Assembly: GCA_035267045.1 (NCBI GenBank)
Contig: DATFMH010000069.1
Span: 10,360-74,359, forward strand
Source: DATFMH01 sp035267045
GTDB lineage: Bacteria > Bacteroidota > Rhodothermia > Balneolales > DATFMH01
DNA: 64,000 bases
Reading direction: 5' to 3'
The first letter of the stretch is position 1. Each line of letters starts with the position of its first letter. Shown in pieces: positions 48,358 through 58,004 of this stretch. The translations under genes and the position numbers were made by a program. Under the pieces are notes generated by a model. The model searched no databases and was not told where the DNA came from. It worked only from the letters and a program-made list of their open reading frames with translations.

Positions 48358-49368
48358 TTACGGTGCGCAAAAACGGCGCAATTTATCCAGGACATTTCTG
48401 AAATCGCCGGGTAACTCGGAATTAAATTCCATAAACTCATTTGTTACAGGATGTTTAAAGCCCAATACTTTAGCATGAAGGCACTGGCGGTCGAGTTTCT
48501 TAAATAAATTATCGAACATTTTCTTTCTCTGACCGGTATTGGAACCATACCTGACCGAACGGCCGCCATACGTTGGATCCCCGAATACCGGATGCCCGAG
48601 ATGAGAGAAATGAACGCGAATTTGATGAGTCCTGCCTGTTTCAAGTTGTACTTCAACCAGCGACAAATAATCAAAATATTCAATAATTTTGTAATGTGTC
48701 ACAGCCGGTTTCCCGCGTGATTCCTCAACCACGGTCATTTTTTTTCGGTCTTTTCTTGACCGGCCGATATTACCCGTAATGGTTCCCTCTTTCTCGGGTG
48801 TACCCCAAACTAAAGCGTAATAACGCCGTTTTATATCGTGTTCGGCAAATAGACCCGATAAGTCACTAAGAACTTGCTCCTTTTTGGCAACAACCAATAA
48901 CCCGCTTGTATCTTTATCCAACCGGTGCACAATGCCGGGACGTACGACATCTTCGTCATCACTATCCGGTAAATCGTTCACATGGTGTAAAAGACCATTA
49001 ACCATTGTTCCCGTCCAGTTGCCAAAAGCGGGGTGGACAACCATGCCCGGCTCTTTATTTACGATCAGCAGGTATTCATCTTCATAAATTATGTTTAGTG
49101 GAATATCTTCCGGTTCTGCTTCGGGCGGTGGTGGCTTCGGCAAAGTAATATCAATCACATCACCGGCCTGCACTTTATACGAGGACTTCTCTTTTTTACC
49201 ATTAACCAGAACATACCCATCCTTGATGCCAACCTGAACCTTATTCCTGGTTGCATTCTCAATGAACAATGTTATGTACTTATCCAGCCGCACCTGTTCT
49301 TTTTGTCCGGGTGCCACCTTCAACTGTATCCTGGTAACTTCTTCTGTATTTGACTGTTTTTGATTCAT
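48358..49368 (-). CDS. rluD: RluD-family pseudouridine synthase
   Basis: 336 residues. S4-type N-terminal domain (residues ~20-85, RLDKYITLFIENATRNKVQ), the catalytic HRLDKDTSGLLVVAKK near residue 150 and the C-terminal IRVHFSHLGHPVFGD. It modifies helix 69 of 23S rRNA in the classical RluD case. Upstream is lon (101 bases away); downstream gldC (90 bases). Confidence 0.92.
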   Translation of the reverse strand: MNQKQSNTEEVTRIQLKVAPGQKEQVRLDKYITLFIENATRNKVQVGIKDGYVLVNGKKEKSSYKVQAGDVIDITLPKPPPPEAEPEDIPLNIIYEDEYLLIVNKEPGMVVHPAFGNWTGTMVNGLLHHVNDLPDSDDEDVVRPGIVHRLDKDTSGLLVVAKKEQVLSDLSGLFAEHDIKRRYYALVWGTPEKEGTITGNIGRSRKDRKKMTVVEESRGKPAVTHYKIIEYFDYLSLVEVQLETGRTHQIRVHFSHLGHPVFGDPTYGGRSVRYGSNTGQRKKMFDNLFKKLDRQCLHAKVLGFKHPVTNEFMEFNSELPGDFRNVLDKLRRFCAP

Positions 49369-49469
49369 CCCAAAAATTAATAACCTGATATCTCCTTAAA
49401 TCAGAGATCAAAACTATATCTCAATATCTATTTAAAAACACAGTATTTCCGTATTTATTATTCGAGAGA

Positions 49470-51854
49470 TTATCGTTTCTTTACCATACTGTTGGTAAAG
49501 GTATATTTCATAGCCTGATCAATCGTATCTACCGGTATGATTTCCAACCCTTCCATTACCTTATCAGGTATTTCAATAAGATCCCGTTCATTATCTTTTG
49601 GGATAAGTACCGTTTTTAGCTTATTTCTCTGAGCAGCCAATAATTTTTCATTTAATCCGCCAATCGGGTAAACTTCTCCACGCAGCGTTATCTCGCCGGT
49701 CATTGCAATATCGTGCTTTACAGGACGATTCGTCAGTAACGAAATCATGGCTATTGTCATGGCCAGTCCGGCACTGGGACCATCTTTGGGAATAGCTCCT
49801 TCAGGCAGGTGAATATGCAACTCGTTTTTTTCAAAAAAATCACCTTCTACACCTAACCGGTCGCTATTAGAACGGATATAAGTCAAAGCAGCCTGAGCCG
49901 ATTCTTTCATGACATCTCCTAACTGTCCGGTCAGGAGAAATTTGTTTTTGCCCTGCATTTTGGCCACATCAATTTGCAGAATAGTACCACCGGTGCTTGT
50001 CCAGGCCAATCCATTTACGGATCCGGTTTTATCACGCTTATCCAAATCACGGTCGCGATACTTTTCGACACCTAACAATTCGTGGAGCTTATTAACATTT
50101 ATAGTCGCACGTGTTAGTTTTTTCCCCGTTGTTTTACGCTCTACAACCTGCCGGGCAACTTTCCTGCATACAGATGCAATTTGCTGTTCTAGAGAACGAA
50201 CGCCGGCTTCTGCTGTATACTTTCTTATAATTTCGAGGATGGCCTCATCCCTGAACTTAACCCTCGAAGGTAACAGGCCATGTGTTTTTAATTGCTTCGG
50301 AATGAGGTGCCTTTTAGCAATCTCAAGTTTTTCATGCTCCAGATATCCCGGAAGATTGATGATCTCCATCCGGTCCAGTAACGGCGGTTGTATCTGACTG
50401 GCAACATTGGCCGTTGTTATAAACATGACCTGAGAAAGATCAAAATCCAGATCCAGGTAATTGTCATTGAAAGCGTAATTTTGCTCCGGATCAAGCACTT
50501 CGAGTATAGCTGACGAGGGATCGCCCCGAAAATCCTGGCCGACCTTATCAATTTCATCGAGTATTATAACAGGATTCATGGTTCCGGCTTTTCTGACAGC
50601 CTGCACAATGCGACCCGGCATAGAACCGATGTAGGTTTTACGATGGCCCCGTATTTCCGCTTCATCATGAATTCCACCCAACGAAATTCGAATCATTTTC
50701 CTTCCGATGGCATCAGCAATAGCCTTGGCCAGAGACGTTTTGCCTGTACCCGGAGGGCCTACAAAACACAATATTTGTCCCCGCATTCTTTTAACAAGAT
50801 TCAATACGGCAATATGCTCCAATATGCGCCCTTTAGGCTTCTCCAGCCCGTAATGCCCCTGATCCAATTCCTGTTCAACTAATTTCATGTCCAGACGATC
50901 TTCTGAAAAGGTACCCCAGGGGATATACGTTAACCAATCGAGGTAATTACGCGAAACCGTATATTCAGGCGACATCGTGGGGGTTTTTCTAAGCCTGTCA
51001 AGTTCTTCGTATGCTTTTTTGCGGGCCTGATCGGGCATATCCATACTATCAACCCGATCTTTTATCTTGGCTAATTCCGGATCCGCAAATTCATCTTCTT
51101 CCAGTTCCTGCTGTAGAACTTTAATCTGTTCCTGAATAAAATATTTCCGCTGACTTTCCTGTATTTCCTCCTGAACCTTCTCGCTAATTTCCTGCGAAAC
51201 GGCCAGCATTTCCAGTTCAGCTGTAAGAATGGTTAAGAATTTTGTGTATTGTTCGGTTATGCCTGTCAATTCCAGGAGTTCTTGTTTCTGCTCCAGCTCG
51301 AGTTCAACGTAAGACGACATGAAGAACAGCAGTTGTTCGGGATCATCATATTGTTCATATCCCAACAAAATCTCTTCCGGCAGATCCTGATTGATCAATA
51401 CATATTTCTCGAACCGTTCCCTGCTTTTTTTAATTAAGGCCTTAAGCTTCTTTTTATTTTTGACTTTCTTTTTATTGATTAGTTCCACCCGTGCCTTTAA
51501 ATACGGCTCATCCGCAACCACTTCATCGACTCTCGCCGTAGCCACACCACTTACCAGCACTTTTAACAGGTTATTCGGCAGGGTCAGTACCTGTACGATT
51601 TTAGCAAGAGTCCCAACTGAATAAATATCTTCAAAATCCGGTTCATCAAATTCCGGCTCTTTCTGTGCGCATAAAAGCACCAGTGTATCTTTTTTTCTTG
51701 CTTCCTTAATAGCCGCAAGAGACCCCGTTCTGCCAACCAGAACCGGGAACATGGTATTCGGAAATATAATTGTATCACGTAAAGGTATGACGGGCAGTTC
51801 ACCCGGCAGACTTTCAAGTTGCTTACTCACCTCAGTATTTTCGATTTTACTCAT
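49470..51854 (-). CDS. lon: ATP-dependent protease Lon
   Basis: 794 residues, full-length LonA. Substrate-binding N-domain (~20-300), AAA+ with GPPGTGKTS (near 367) and IILDEIDKVGQDFRGD, and the Ser-Lys protease with GPSAGLAM and GLNEKLLAAQR. Degrades damaged and regulatory proteins in the cytosol. The upstream region to recN is 287 bases and divergent. Confidence 0.97.
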   Translation of the reverse strand: MSKIENTEVSKQLESLPGELPVIPLRDTIIFPNTMFPVLVGRTGSLAAIKEARKKDTLVLLCAQKEPEFDEPDFEDIYSVGTLAKIVQVLTLPNNLLKVLVSGVATARVDEVVADEPYLKARVELINKKKVKNKKKLKALIKKSRERFEKYVLINQDLPEEILLGYEQYDDPEQLLFFMSSYVELELEQKQELLELTGITEQYTKFLTILTAELEMLAVSQEISEKVQEEIQESQRKYFIQEQIKVLQQELEEDEFADPELAKIKDRVDSMDMPDQARKKAYEELDRLRKTPTMSPEYTVSRNYLDWLTYIPWGTFSEDRLDMKLVEQELDQGHYGLEKPKGRILEHIAVLNLVKRMRGQILCFVGPPGTGKTSLAKAIADAIGRKMIRISLGGIHDEAEIRGHRKTYIGSMPGRIVQAVRKAGTMNPVIILDEIDKVGQDFRGDPSSAILEVLDPEQNYAFNDNYLDLDFDLSQVMFITTANVASQIQPPLLDRMEIINLPGYLEHEKLEIAKRHLIPKQLKTHGLLPSRVKFRDEAILEIIRKYTAEAGVRSLEQQIASVCRKVARQVVERKTTGKKLTRATINVNKLHELLGVEKYRDRDLDKRDKTGSVNGLAWTSTGGTILQIDVAKMQGKNKFLLTGQLGDVMKESAQAALTYIRSNSDRLGVEGDFFEKNELHIHLPEGAIPKDGPSAGLAMTIAMISLLTNRPVKHDIAMTGEITLRGEVYPIGGLNEKLLAAQRNKLKTVLIPKDNERDLIEIPDKVMEGLEIIPVDTIDQAMKYTFTNSMVKKR

Positions 51855-52141
51855 CTACTAAATGTAAATTTTATATATTTAAAATTTGGTCTTGCGCGTT
51901 TCAAATGGAAGCCGTTACTATACTTAACCGGTAAACTTTTCAAGATACGGATTTTTATACTCAATCTTAATTCAAAGTCTTATGAACTTTTCCGGATCCG
52001 TTTTATAATAGGAAGTAATGTGTTTGAAATGGGAATATACTTTCCGTTGTAAATACCTTATTTTATTGCTCAAAATATATTTTCTTGGTGTACTGTATAA
52101 TAAATATTCAATAAGTTCAACTCCACAAATTCGACAAAAAT

Positions 52142-53842
52142 TTGATAGAATCACTGTACATAAAAGATTTCGCCCTGATCGATGAATTGGAAGTTCAGTT
52201 CGAAGAGGGATTCAATGTGTTGACCGGTCAGACGGGAGCCGGGAAATCTATTATTATCGGAGCTTTGAACATGATACTCGGTGAACGGGCCGATACCGAG
52301 GTTATCCGGCAGGGTGCTAACAAAGCCATTGCGGAAGCCATCATCAGGATTGGCCGCAGCAATGGTATTAAGGATATTTTACAGGATAACGAAGTCGAAG
52401 AACGCGACCCGCTCATCCTCAGGCGTGAAATACGTACTTCCGGAAGCAGGGCTTTTATAAATGACACCCCCGTCACTATTTCCGTGTTACGAGAGGTAGG
52501 CAACCACCTGGTGGATTTGCATGGACAACACGACCATCAATTATTGCTTCGTGATGAAAATCACCTTAATGTACTCGATAGTTTTGGCCACATACAAACG
52601 GCTTTGAATGAGTATAGAAATGCCTACGAAAACGTTCGGGATTTGAAACAAGAACTTAGTACCCTGAAAAAAAGGGAACGTGAGCTTCAGGAAAAGATGG
52701 AACTGTATCGTTTCCAGTTAAAAGAAATAGAGCAGGCCAAATTGGATCCGGATGAGGAAGAGTTACTTGATACGGAAATGCACCGCCTCGATAACGCTGA
52801 AGTGTTGGATCAAAAAGCAACAATGATTCTTGATATCGGATCGGAGGGCGAGGTTAATATCATGGATATGCTGCACTCCGTTAAAAGTGCCCTTCGGGAT
52901 ATCGCCGGCCTTGATGCTGATTTTGAAAACTATTTGGCCGAATTGGATAGTGCCCGAATCAGTATTGATGAAATGCTTCGTTTCACGGATCGCTATCGAT
53001 CACAAATTGAATTTAATCCTCAGCGTCTTGAATATTTGCGTCAGAGGAAGAATGATCTGAATCGATTGAAAAAGAAGTATGTCCGTACTATTTCTGAACT
53101 GATAGAATATCAAAAGGAGTTAGAAGAGAATTTAAACCTGGCTGAAAATTTTGATATTGAAATCGAGCGATTGGAAAAGAAGTTACAGGAAATAGCAGAA
53201 GTACTAAAACAAAAAGCTTTGATACTACGGGATAAGAGAACGGAAGCCGGTCAACATCTTTCTGAAATGATTGAAAGTGAATTAGGGAAACTGGGAATAC
53301 CACATTCCCGGTTTGAGACAAGAATAGGGGTAGAAAAAGATAATAACGGCTGGATTGATTTTGATGGAGATAAGGTAAAATGTACCATAGATGGAATGGA
53401 TACCATTTCTTTTTACATTTCTACTAACAGAGGTGAAAATCCTAAGCCATTATCAAAAATAGCATCAGGCGGTGAAGTAAGTCGTGTAATGTTGGCGATG
53501 AAATCAATAATTGCGAGGGAACAAAGTCTGCCTGTTATGGTATTTGACGAAATAGATACGGGTATCAGTGGTATTATATCGGAAAAAGTGGGAAGATCGA
53601 TTCATTCATTAGCCGATCATTGTCAGATTATAGCTATAACGCATCAACCACAGATTGCAAGCCAGGCAAATAAACACTACAGGGTTGAGAAATGGGAAAA
53701 CAACGGCAGAACGGTAACACGGATACAACCATTAACAGAGGATGAGCATATTCATGAAATCGCCTCATTGATGAGTGGTTCGGAAGTCACAGAAGCGGCA
53801 GTGGCAAGTGCAAGGGAATTAATAACAAAAGCAAAAAATTAA
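52142..53842 (+). CDS. recN: DNA repair protein RecN
   Basis: 566 residues; starts at TTG, giving the usual family N-terminus IESLYIKDFALID. Walker A GQTGAGKSI, then a coiled coil (~150-380) and the C-terminal ABC half with LSKIASGGEVSRVMLAMK and VFDEIDTGISG. An SMC-like protein recruited to double-strand breaks. Divergent from lon. Confidence 0.95.
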   Translation: MIESLYIKDFALIDELEVQFEEGFNVLTGQTGAGKSIIIGALNMILGERADTEVIRQGANKAIAEAIIRIGRSNGIKDILQDNEVEERDPLILRREIRTSGSRAFINDTPVTISVLREVGNHLVDLHGQHDHQLLLRDENHLNVLDSFGHIQTALNEYRNAYENVRDLKQELSTLKKRERELQEKMELYRFQLKEIEQAKLDPDEEELLDTEMHRLDNAEVLDQKATMILDIGSEGEVNIMDMLHSVKSALRDIAGLDADFENYLAELDSARISIDEMLRFTDRYRSQIEFNPQRLEYLRQRKNDLNRLKKKYVRTISELIEYQKELEENLNLAENFDIEIERLEKKLQEIAEVLKQKALILRDKRTEAGQHLSEMIESELGKLGIPHSRFETRIGVEKDNNGWIDFDGDKVKCTIDGMDTISFYISTNRGENPKPLSKIASGGEVSRVMLAMKSIIAREQSLPVMVFDEIDTGISGIISEKVGRSIHSLADHCQIIAITHQPQIASQANKHYRVEKWENNGRTVTRIQPLTEDEHIHEIASLMSGSEVTEAAVASARELITKAKN

Positions 53843-53984
53843 CTCTGGCTAATAATGGGTAGTCAAAAAAGGAATGATTTTATTTTTAAATATAAGATTT
53901 GCTATCACTGAGAAATAAACATATCGTTATATCTTTTAAAAATAATTCAGCAAACGAAGGGATTTCTTTTAAAACAAGATAAAA

Positions 53985-54662
53985 ATGATTCATAAATTAC
54001 TGTTTAGCAATAACTTAAATAACAAAGACATAGCTATTGGTATTGTTATAGCACGTGAAATAAACATCAATCAACCATTACCATTTCTTGAGTCGAAGCT
54101 TCGTTTTTTATTGGAAGAACGACAAAATGAATTAAACGAAAGGGAAGAAAATTTCCGGTTGGAATCCCGGAATATGCTGAGAAACGGTGATTACAAACCA
54201 ACAGGCCGTGGAAAACCTGCATCCGAATACTTATTAAGAGCGGCACAAGAAGGTAATTTCCCCCGCATTAACACGGTCGTTGATATTAACAACTATATCT
54301 CACTTAGATATATGGTACCCATATCATTATGGGACCTAGACAGCGCAGCTTCCACACAATATATTTTTCGACTCGGTAAAGAAAACGAAAACTTTATTTT
54401 TAATGAAAGCGAACAAAAAATTGAATTAAAGGATCTGGTGACGGGTTATAAAGTGGACAGGTATAAAGAAATTCCTATCATCAATCCGATTAAAGATTCG
54501 CTGAAAACAAAGACGACAACCTCAACCCGTAATATTGGTGCTGCCATTTATTATCCTTTGAAAGCCGGAACCAAAGATTATCTGAGAGAAGAGGTTATCT
54601 GGGAATTTTCTACACTGCTGGAAGGGATCAGCGAAAAGAAACCGGAGTATGACATTATATAA
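53985..54662 (+). CDS. Stand-alone B3/B4-domain protein (PheRS beta-like)
   Basis: 225 residues. Residues ~85-200 resemble the editing (B3/B4) domain of phenylalanyl-tRNA synthetase beta chain: FPRINTVVDINNYISLRYMVPI, SLWDLDSA and a C-terminal ETTTTTRNIGAA-like stretch (TKTTTSTRNIG). Without the synthetase body, a free-standing mischarged-tRNA hydrolase or related role is inferred. It has no clear partner; a 142-base gap follows recN. Confidence 0.75.
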   Translation: MIHKLLFSNNLNNKDIAIGIVIAREININQPLPFLESKLRFLLEERQNELNEREENFRLESRNMLRNGDYKPTGRGKPASEYLLRAAQEGNFPRINTVVDINNYISLRYMVPISLWDLDSAASTQYIFRLGKENENFIFNESEQKIELKDLVTGYKVDRYKEIPIINPIKDSLKTKTTTSTRNIGAAIYYPLKAGTKDYLREEVIWEFSTLLEGISEKKPEYDII

Positions 54663-54813
54663 TTAGAATACAGAATGAGAGTACTTAGAGTTTCAATGAA
54701 GAACTAGTGTTGAAAGCTTCGTGCTTAATGGTTCTCATCTCTAATATCTTTGTCCTTTTTCTCTTGTGGTTACTTTTTTTGTGAAAATCCACCAAATCCA
54801 TGTCATCCACATT

Positions 54814-57705
54814 TTATGTCAATGCTTTTGCCAATAATACGGCAGGATGGTCGGCTTCTTTTTGAACCCCATCTTTAATTTGGTGCCGGCAGGAAAAACC
54901 GGGAGCACAGATCAATTCATAGTCATCTCCATTTCTTAGTGCGGGGAATAGACGCAATTCACCTATTTGCATCGATACATCATAATGGTCTGCCTCATAA
55001 CCGAAACTGCCGGCCATACCACAGCAGCCCGTTAACAAATCCATAGGTTTAAATCCGGCCCTTGTTAAGAGTTCCACCGTGGGTTGCGTGCCCACAAGCG
55101 CCTTGGCGTTACAATGCCCGTGAACGGCAACCTTCTTTTTCTTACCATTAATCAATTTTTGAACTTTTCCCGGATTATCAAACTCCTTCAATAACAAAAA
55201 TTCCTCGAACATATAGGTGTTATCCGCTACTTTTTGGGCTTTATCCAGATACTCATCGTCACATATATCGAGATATTCATCCCGGAACATCAAAATTTCA
55301 GAAGGTTCAAGTCCAATAATAGGTATCTTTTGATCTGCAATAGGATACAGCGAATCAATATTCTTTTGAGCCGTTACTCTGGCCTTTTCAAGCAGGCCTT
55401 TAGAAACCTGTGTCCGGCCACTTTCCATGCAACCATTGACTAAAACATTATACCCCAGGTGCTCGAGTACCTGAACGGCCGCTTCCGCTATTCCGGGTTC
55501 ATGATAGTTGGTAAAAATATCGACAAATAAAAAGACGTCCGGCCGGTTGTTTTCAGATGGTGATTGATGTTTTTTGTTAAACCATTCGATAAACGTCCGC
55601 TCCGCAAAGCGTGGTAATTCCCTGTCGGGATGCACATTTAATATCCGTTTATATAAATTTTTGGCAACCGGTGTGGCGTTAAACCAATTTGTCAGTTTTG
55701 GGAATAAGGAGGCCAGGGGATAGAAACGCGAGGGTTCCCCGAAAAAACGATGCGATAGTGATACCCCATACTCATTCTGCCATCCGTTAAGAAATTCTGA
55801 TTTCATCTTTGCCATATCCACATTGGCCGGACATTCTGTTTTGCATCCTTTACACATCAGACAAAGATCCAACGCTTCTTTCAATTCGGGAGATGTAAAT
55901 GCCCCGGCCTGCTTTCCCGAGAATAACTGTCGAAACAAATTGGCTCTTCCACGCGTCGTATCTTTTTCTTCTTTGGTAGCCATATAAGATGGACACATCG
56001 TACCGCCGCTTTCTGCCAGTTTACGGCATACGCCGGCTCCGTTGCATTGTTCAACAGCTCCGGCGAATCCTTTTTCATTTCGATACTTAAATACGGTATC
56101 CACATCCGGTGTTTTATAGGATGGCGTATAGCGCAAGTCGGTATCGATTGGTTCAGCGTCTACAATTTTACCCGGATTAAAAATAACATTGGGATCCCAG
56201 ATCTTTTTAACCTGCTTGAGTAACTTCATCATGTCCGCGCCCAGCACCTTTTCGATATAAGGAGCCCGGGCTCTTCCATCACCATGTTCGCCTGAGAGGG
56301 ATCCTTTATATGAATGAACGAGATCCGCTATTTCTTCTGCCATGGCTTTCATCTTACGAACACCATCTCCCGACTTCAAATCCAGAACCGGGCGCAAATG
56401 CAGCTCCCCAACTGATGCATGAGCATAAAAAACACAGGTAGTATCATATTTATCAAGCAGTTTCCGGAAATCCTTTACATAAGCGGGTAAATCCTGAACC
56501 CTAACGGAAGTGTCTTCACAAAAAGAAGGTGATTTTGTATCTGACGAAAGTCCCATAAGTAATCCGAGGCCCGCTTTACGAAGATCCCATACCTTTTTCA
56601 TCTTCATTTCGTCTTCAATAACCGGACAGGTATAACCCAGGTCCTGTTTCTCAAATATCGATTGCAGGTTGTTCGCTTTATCACGCAGCTTATCGATGTC
56701 GTCGCCTTCGAACTGAATAACGAGTATATATTCGGGATCATCTTCCAGGAAGAACCGGTTTTTACGTTGTTCGATATTACCTTTTGTGGCATCCAGTATG
56801 ATATAATCGACCAGCTCAACGGCCGATGGATCGTGTTTAACGGCTTCCACTGTTGCCCTCATCGCTTCATCAAGGGTTCTGAATTGAGGGATAACCAATA
56901 GCCTGCAGGGATCAAGCGGTGTCAGATCTAATTTAGCGCTTACTGTCACAGCCAGTGTACCTTCGCTGCCGCAGAGCAATTCAGCCATGTTAAACGGTCG
57001 TCCATCAGGAACAAACGGCTGCATCGTGCATAATTTATCTAAAGCATAACCGGTATTTCGCCTTATAATTTCAGGATAAGGGTAGGCTTCTAAAATGGCT
57101 TCGCGGTTTTCATTAATAAGCCTGATCATCTCCCTGTAGATATGTCCTTCGAGATCATCCTGTTGTTGTTTAGCCTTGAGTCCTTCATTCGATAATGGCT
57201 CGAAAACAACCTTGCTTCCGTCGCTTAATACGGCTTCAACTTCAACGATATGATCTCTCGTACTACCATGTTTAATGGAAAAAGAACCGGCTGAATTATT
57301 TCCGATCATGCCACCCATCATACACCTGTTGGTCGTAGACGTGTCCGGGCCAAATATCAAGTTATACTTACCGGCTTGCCTGTTTAACGTATCGCGAATG
57401 ACGCCGGGTTGTACATGGGCTATTCTCTCATCCGGATCGATGCCCAATATCTCTGTCATATGGCGTGACACATCCATGATAATGCCGTCTCCAGTGGCCT
57501 GACCCGCCAGGCTGGTACCGGCACTTCGCGGCGTTATGGATACATTGTGTTCGGCAGCCCAAACGACCAGCTTCCGGATGTCATCGACCGTCTTTGGTAA
57601 CGTAACGCCTCTGGGACGTTCTTCATACATGGAAGCATCATTGGAATAAAGCGAAAGTGTTAGCTCATCGGTTTTTATAACACCGTCATACATAGTCGAG
57701 GACAT
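54814..57705 (-). CDS. FAD-linked D-2-hydroxyacid dehydrogenase with Fe-S (YdiJ/D-2-hydroxyglutarate dehydrogenase-like)
   Basis: 963 residues. The FAD-binding PCMH domain (~25-260, AGTSLAGQATGDG, MIGNNSAGSFSIKHG) and C-terminal FAD-oxidase domain (~270-520, GEHGDGRARAPY) are followed by two Fe-S motifs (CNGAGVC ... MCPS; CLMCKGCKTECP) and a CCG-type domain (GCCGMAGSFGYEADHY). This layout matches YdiJ, a D-2-hydroxyglutarate dehydrogenase, and the D-lactate type. The L-2-hydroxyglutarate oxidase is the next gene on the same strand, 299 bases upstream, which favours 2-hydroxyglutarate. Confidence 0.85.
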   Translation of the reverse strand: MSSTMYDGVIKTDELTLSLYSNDASMYEERPRGVTLPKTVDDIRKLVVWAAEHNVSITPRSAGTSLAGQATGDGIIMDVSRHMTEILGIDPDERIAHVQPGVIRDTLNRQAGKYNLIFGPDTSTTNRCMMGGMIGNNSAGSFSIKHGSTRDHIVEVEAVLSDGSKVVFEPLSNEGLKAKQQQDDLEGHIYREMIRLINENREAILEAYPYPEIIRRNTGYALDKLCTMQPFVPDGRPFNMAELLCGSEGTLAVTVSAKLDLTPLDPCRLLVIPQFRTLDEAMRATVEAVKHDPSAVELVDYIILDATKGNIEQRKNRFFLEDDPEYILVIQFEGDDIDKLRDKANNLQSIFEKQDLGYTCPVIEDEMKMKKVWDLRKAGLGLLMGLSSDTKSPSFCEDTSVRVQDLPAYVKDFRKLLDKYDTTCVFYAHASVGELHLRPVLDLKSGDGVRKMKAMAEEIADLVHSYKGSLSGEHGDGRARAPYIEKVLGADMMKLLKQVKKIWDPNVIFNPGKIVDAEPIDTDLRYTPSYKTPDVDTVFKYRNEKGFAGAVEQCNGAGVCRKLAESGGTMCPSYMATKEEKDTTRGRANLFRQLFSGKQAGAFTSPELKEALDLCLMCKGCKTECPANVDMAKMKSEFLNGWQNEYGVSLSHRFFGEPSRFYPLASLFPKLTNWFNATPVAKNLYKRILNVHPDRELPRFAERTFIEWFNKKHQSPSENNRPDVFLFVDIFTNYHEPGIAEAAVQVLEHLGYNVLVNGCMESGRTQVSKGLLEKARVTAQKNIDSLYPIADQKIPIIGLEPSEILMFRDEYLDICDDEYLDKAQKVADNTYMFEEFLLLKEFDNPGKVQKLINGKKKKVAVHGHCNAKALVGTQPTVELLTRAGFKPMDLLTGCCGMAGSFGYEADHYDVSMQIGELRLFPALRNGDDYELICAPGFSCRHQIKDGVQKEADHPAVLLAKALT

Positions 57706-58004
57706 AAATTAACAATTCTTTTAATTGCCGGATTCAGATACAACAAGCAAAGTATAAAAAACCGGAATAATGTGTTACCGTTATCTGTGGTTTTAAATAC
57801 CTTTATACTACAGTATAACGAGAACATGAGATAAGATGGTTCATTCAGATTAGAGCAAAAAGATAGAATGCGCTTGTCTGCCGGCAGGCTGGGAGGAAAC
57901 GGACTACACGTAATTTCGCGGGATCAAAATTTTCGAAATAGCAGGCAGGCACATGCCAAAGCATGTACCTGTCGGTAATGGTCTATCTAAAAAAGCTAAT
58001 ACTT
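57706..58004. other. Repeat-bearing spacer
   Basis: This 299-base spacer has two extragenic repeats: a copy of TGTCTGCCGGCAGGC (57876-57890) and a hairpin GGCACATGC / GCATGTACC (57949-57970). It lacks a gene. Confidence 0.6.
57876..57970. repeat. Extragenic repeat cluster
   Basis: TGTCTGCCGGCAGGC is shared with 1024-1038. The hairpin at 57949-57970 pairs 8 of 9 bases around CAAA and is preceded by GCAGGCA. Together they look like a decayed, longer palindromic repeat unit. Confidence 0.6.
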
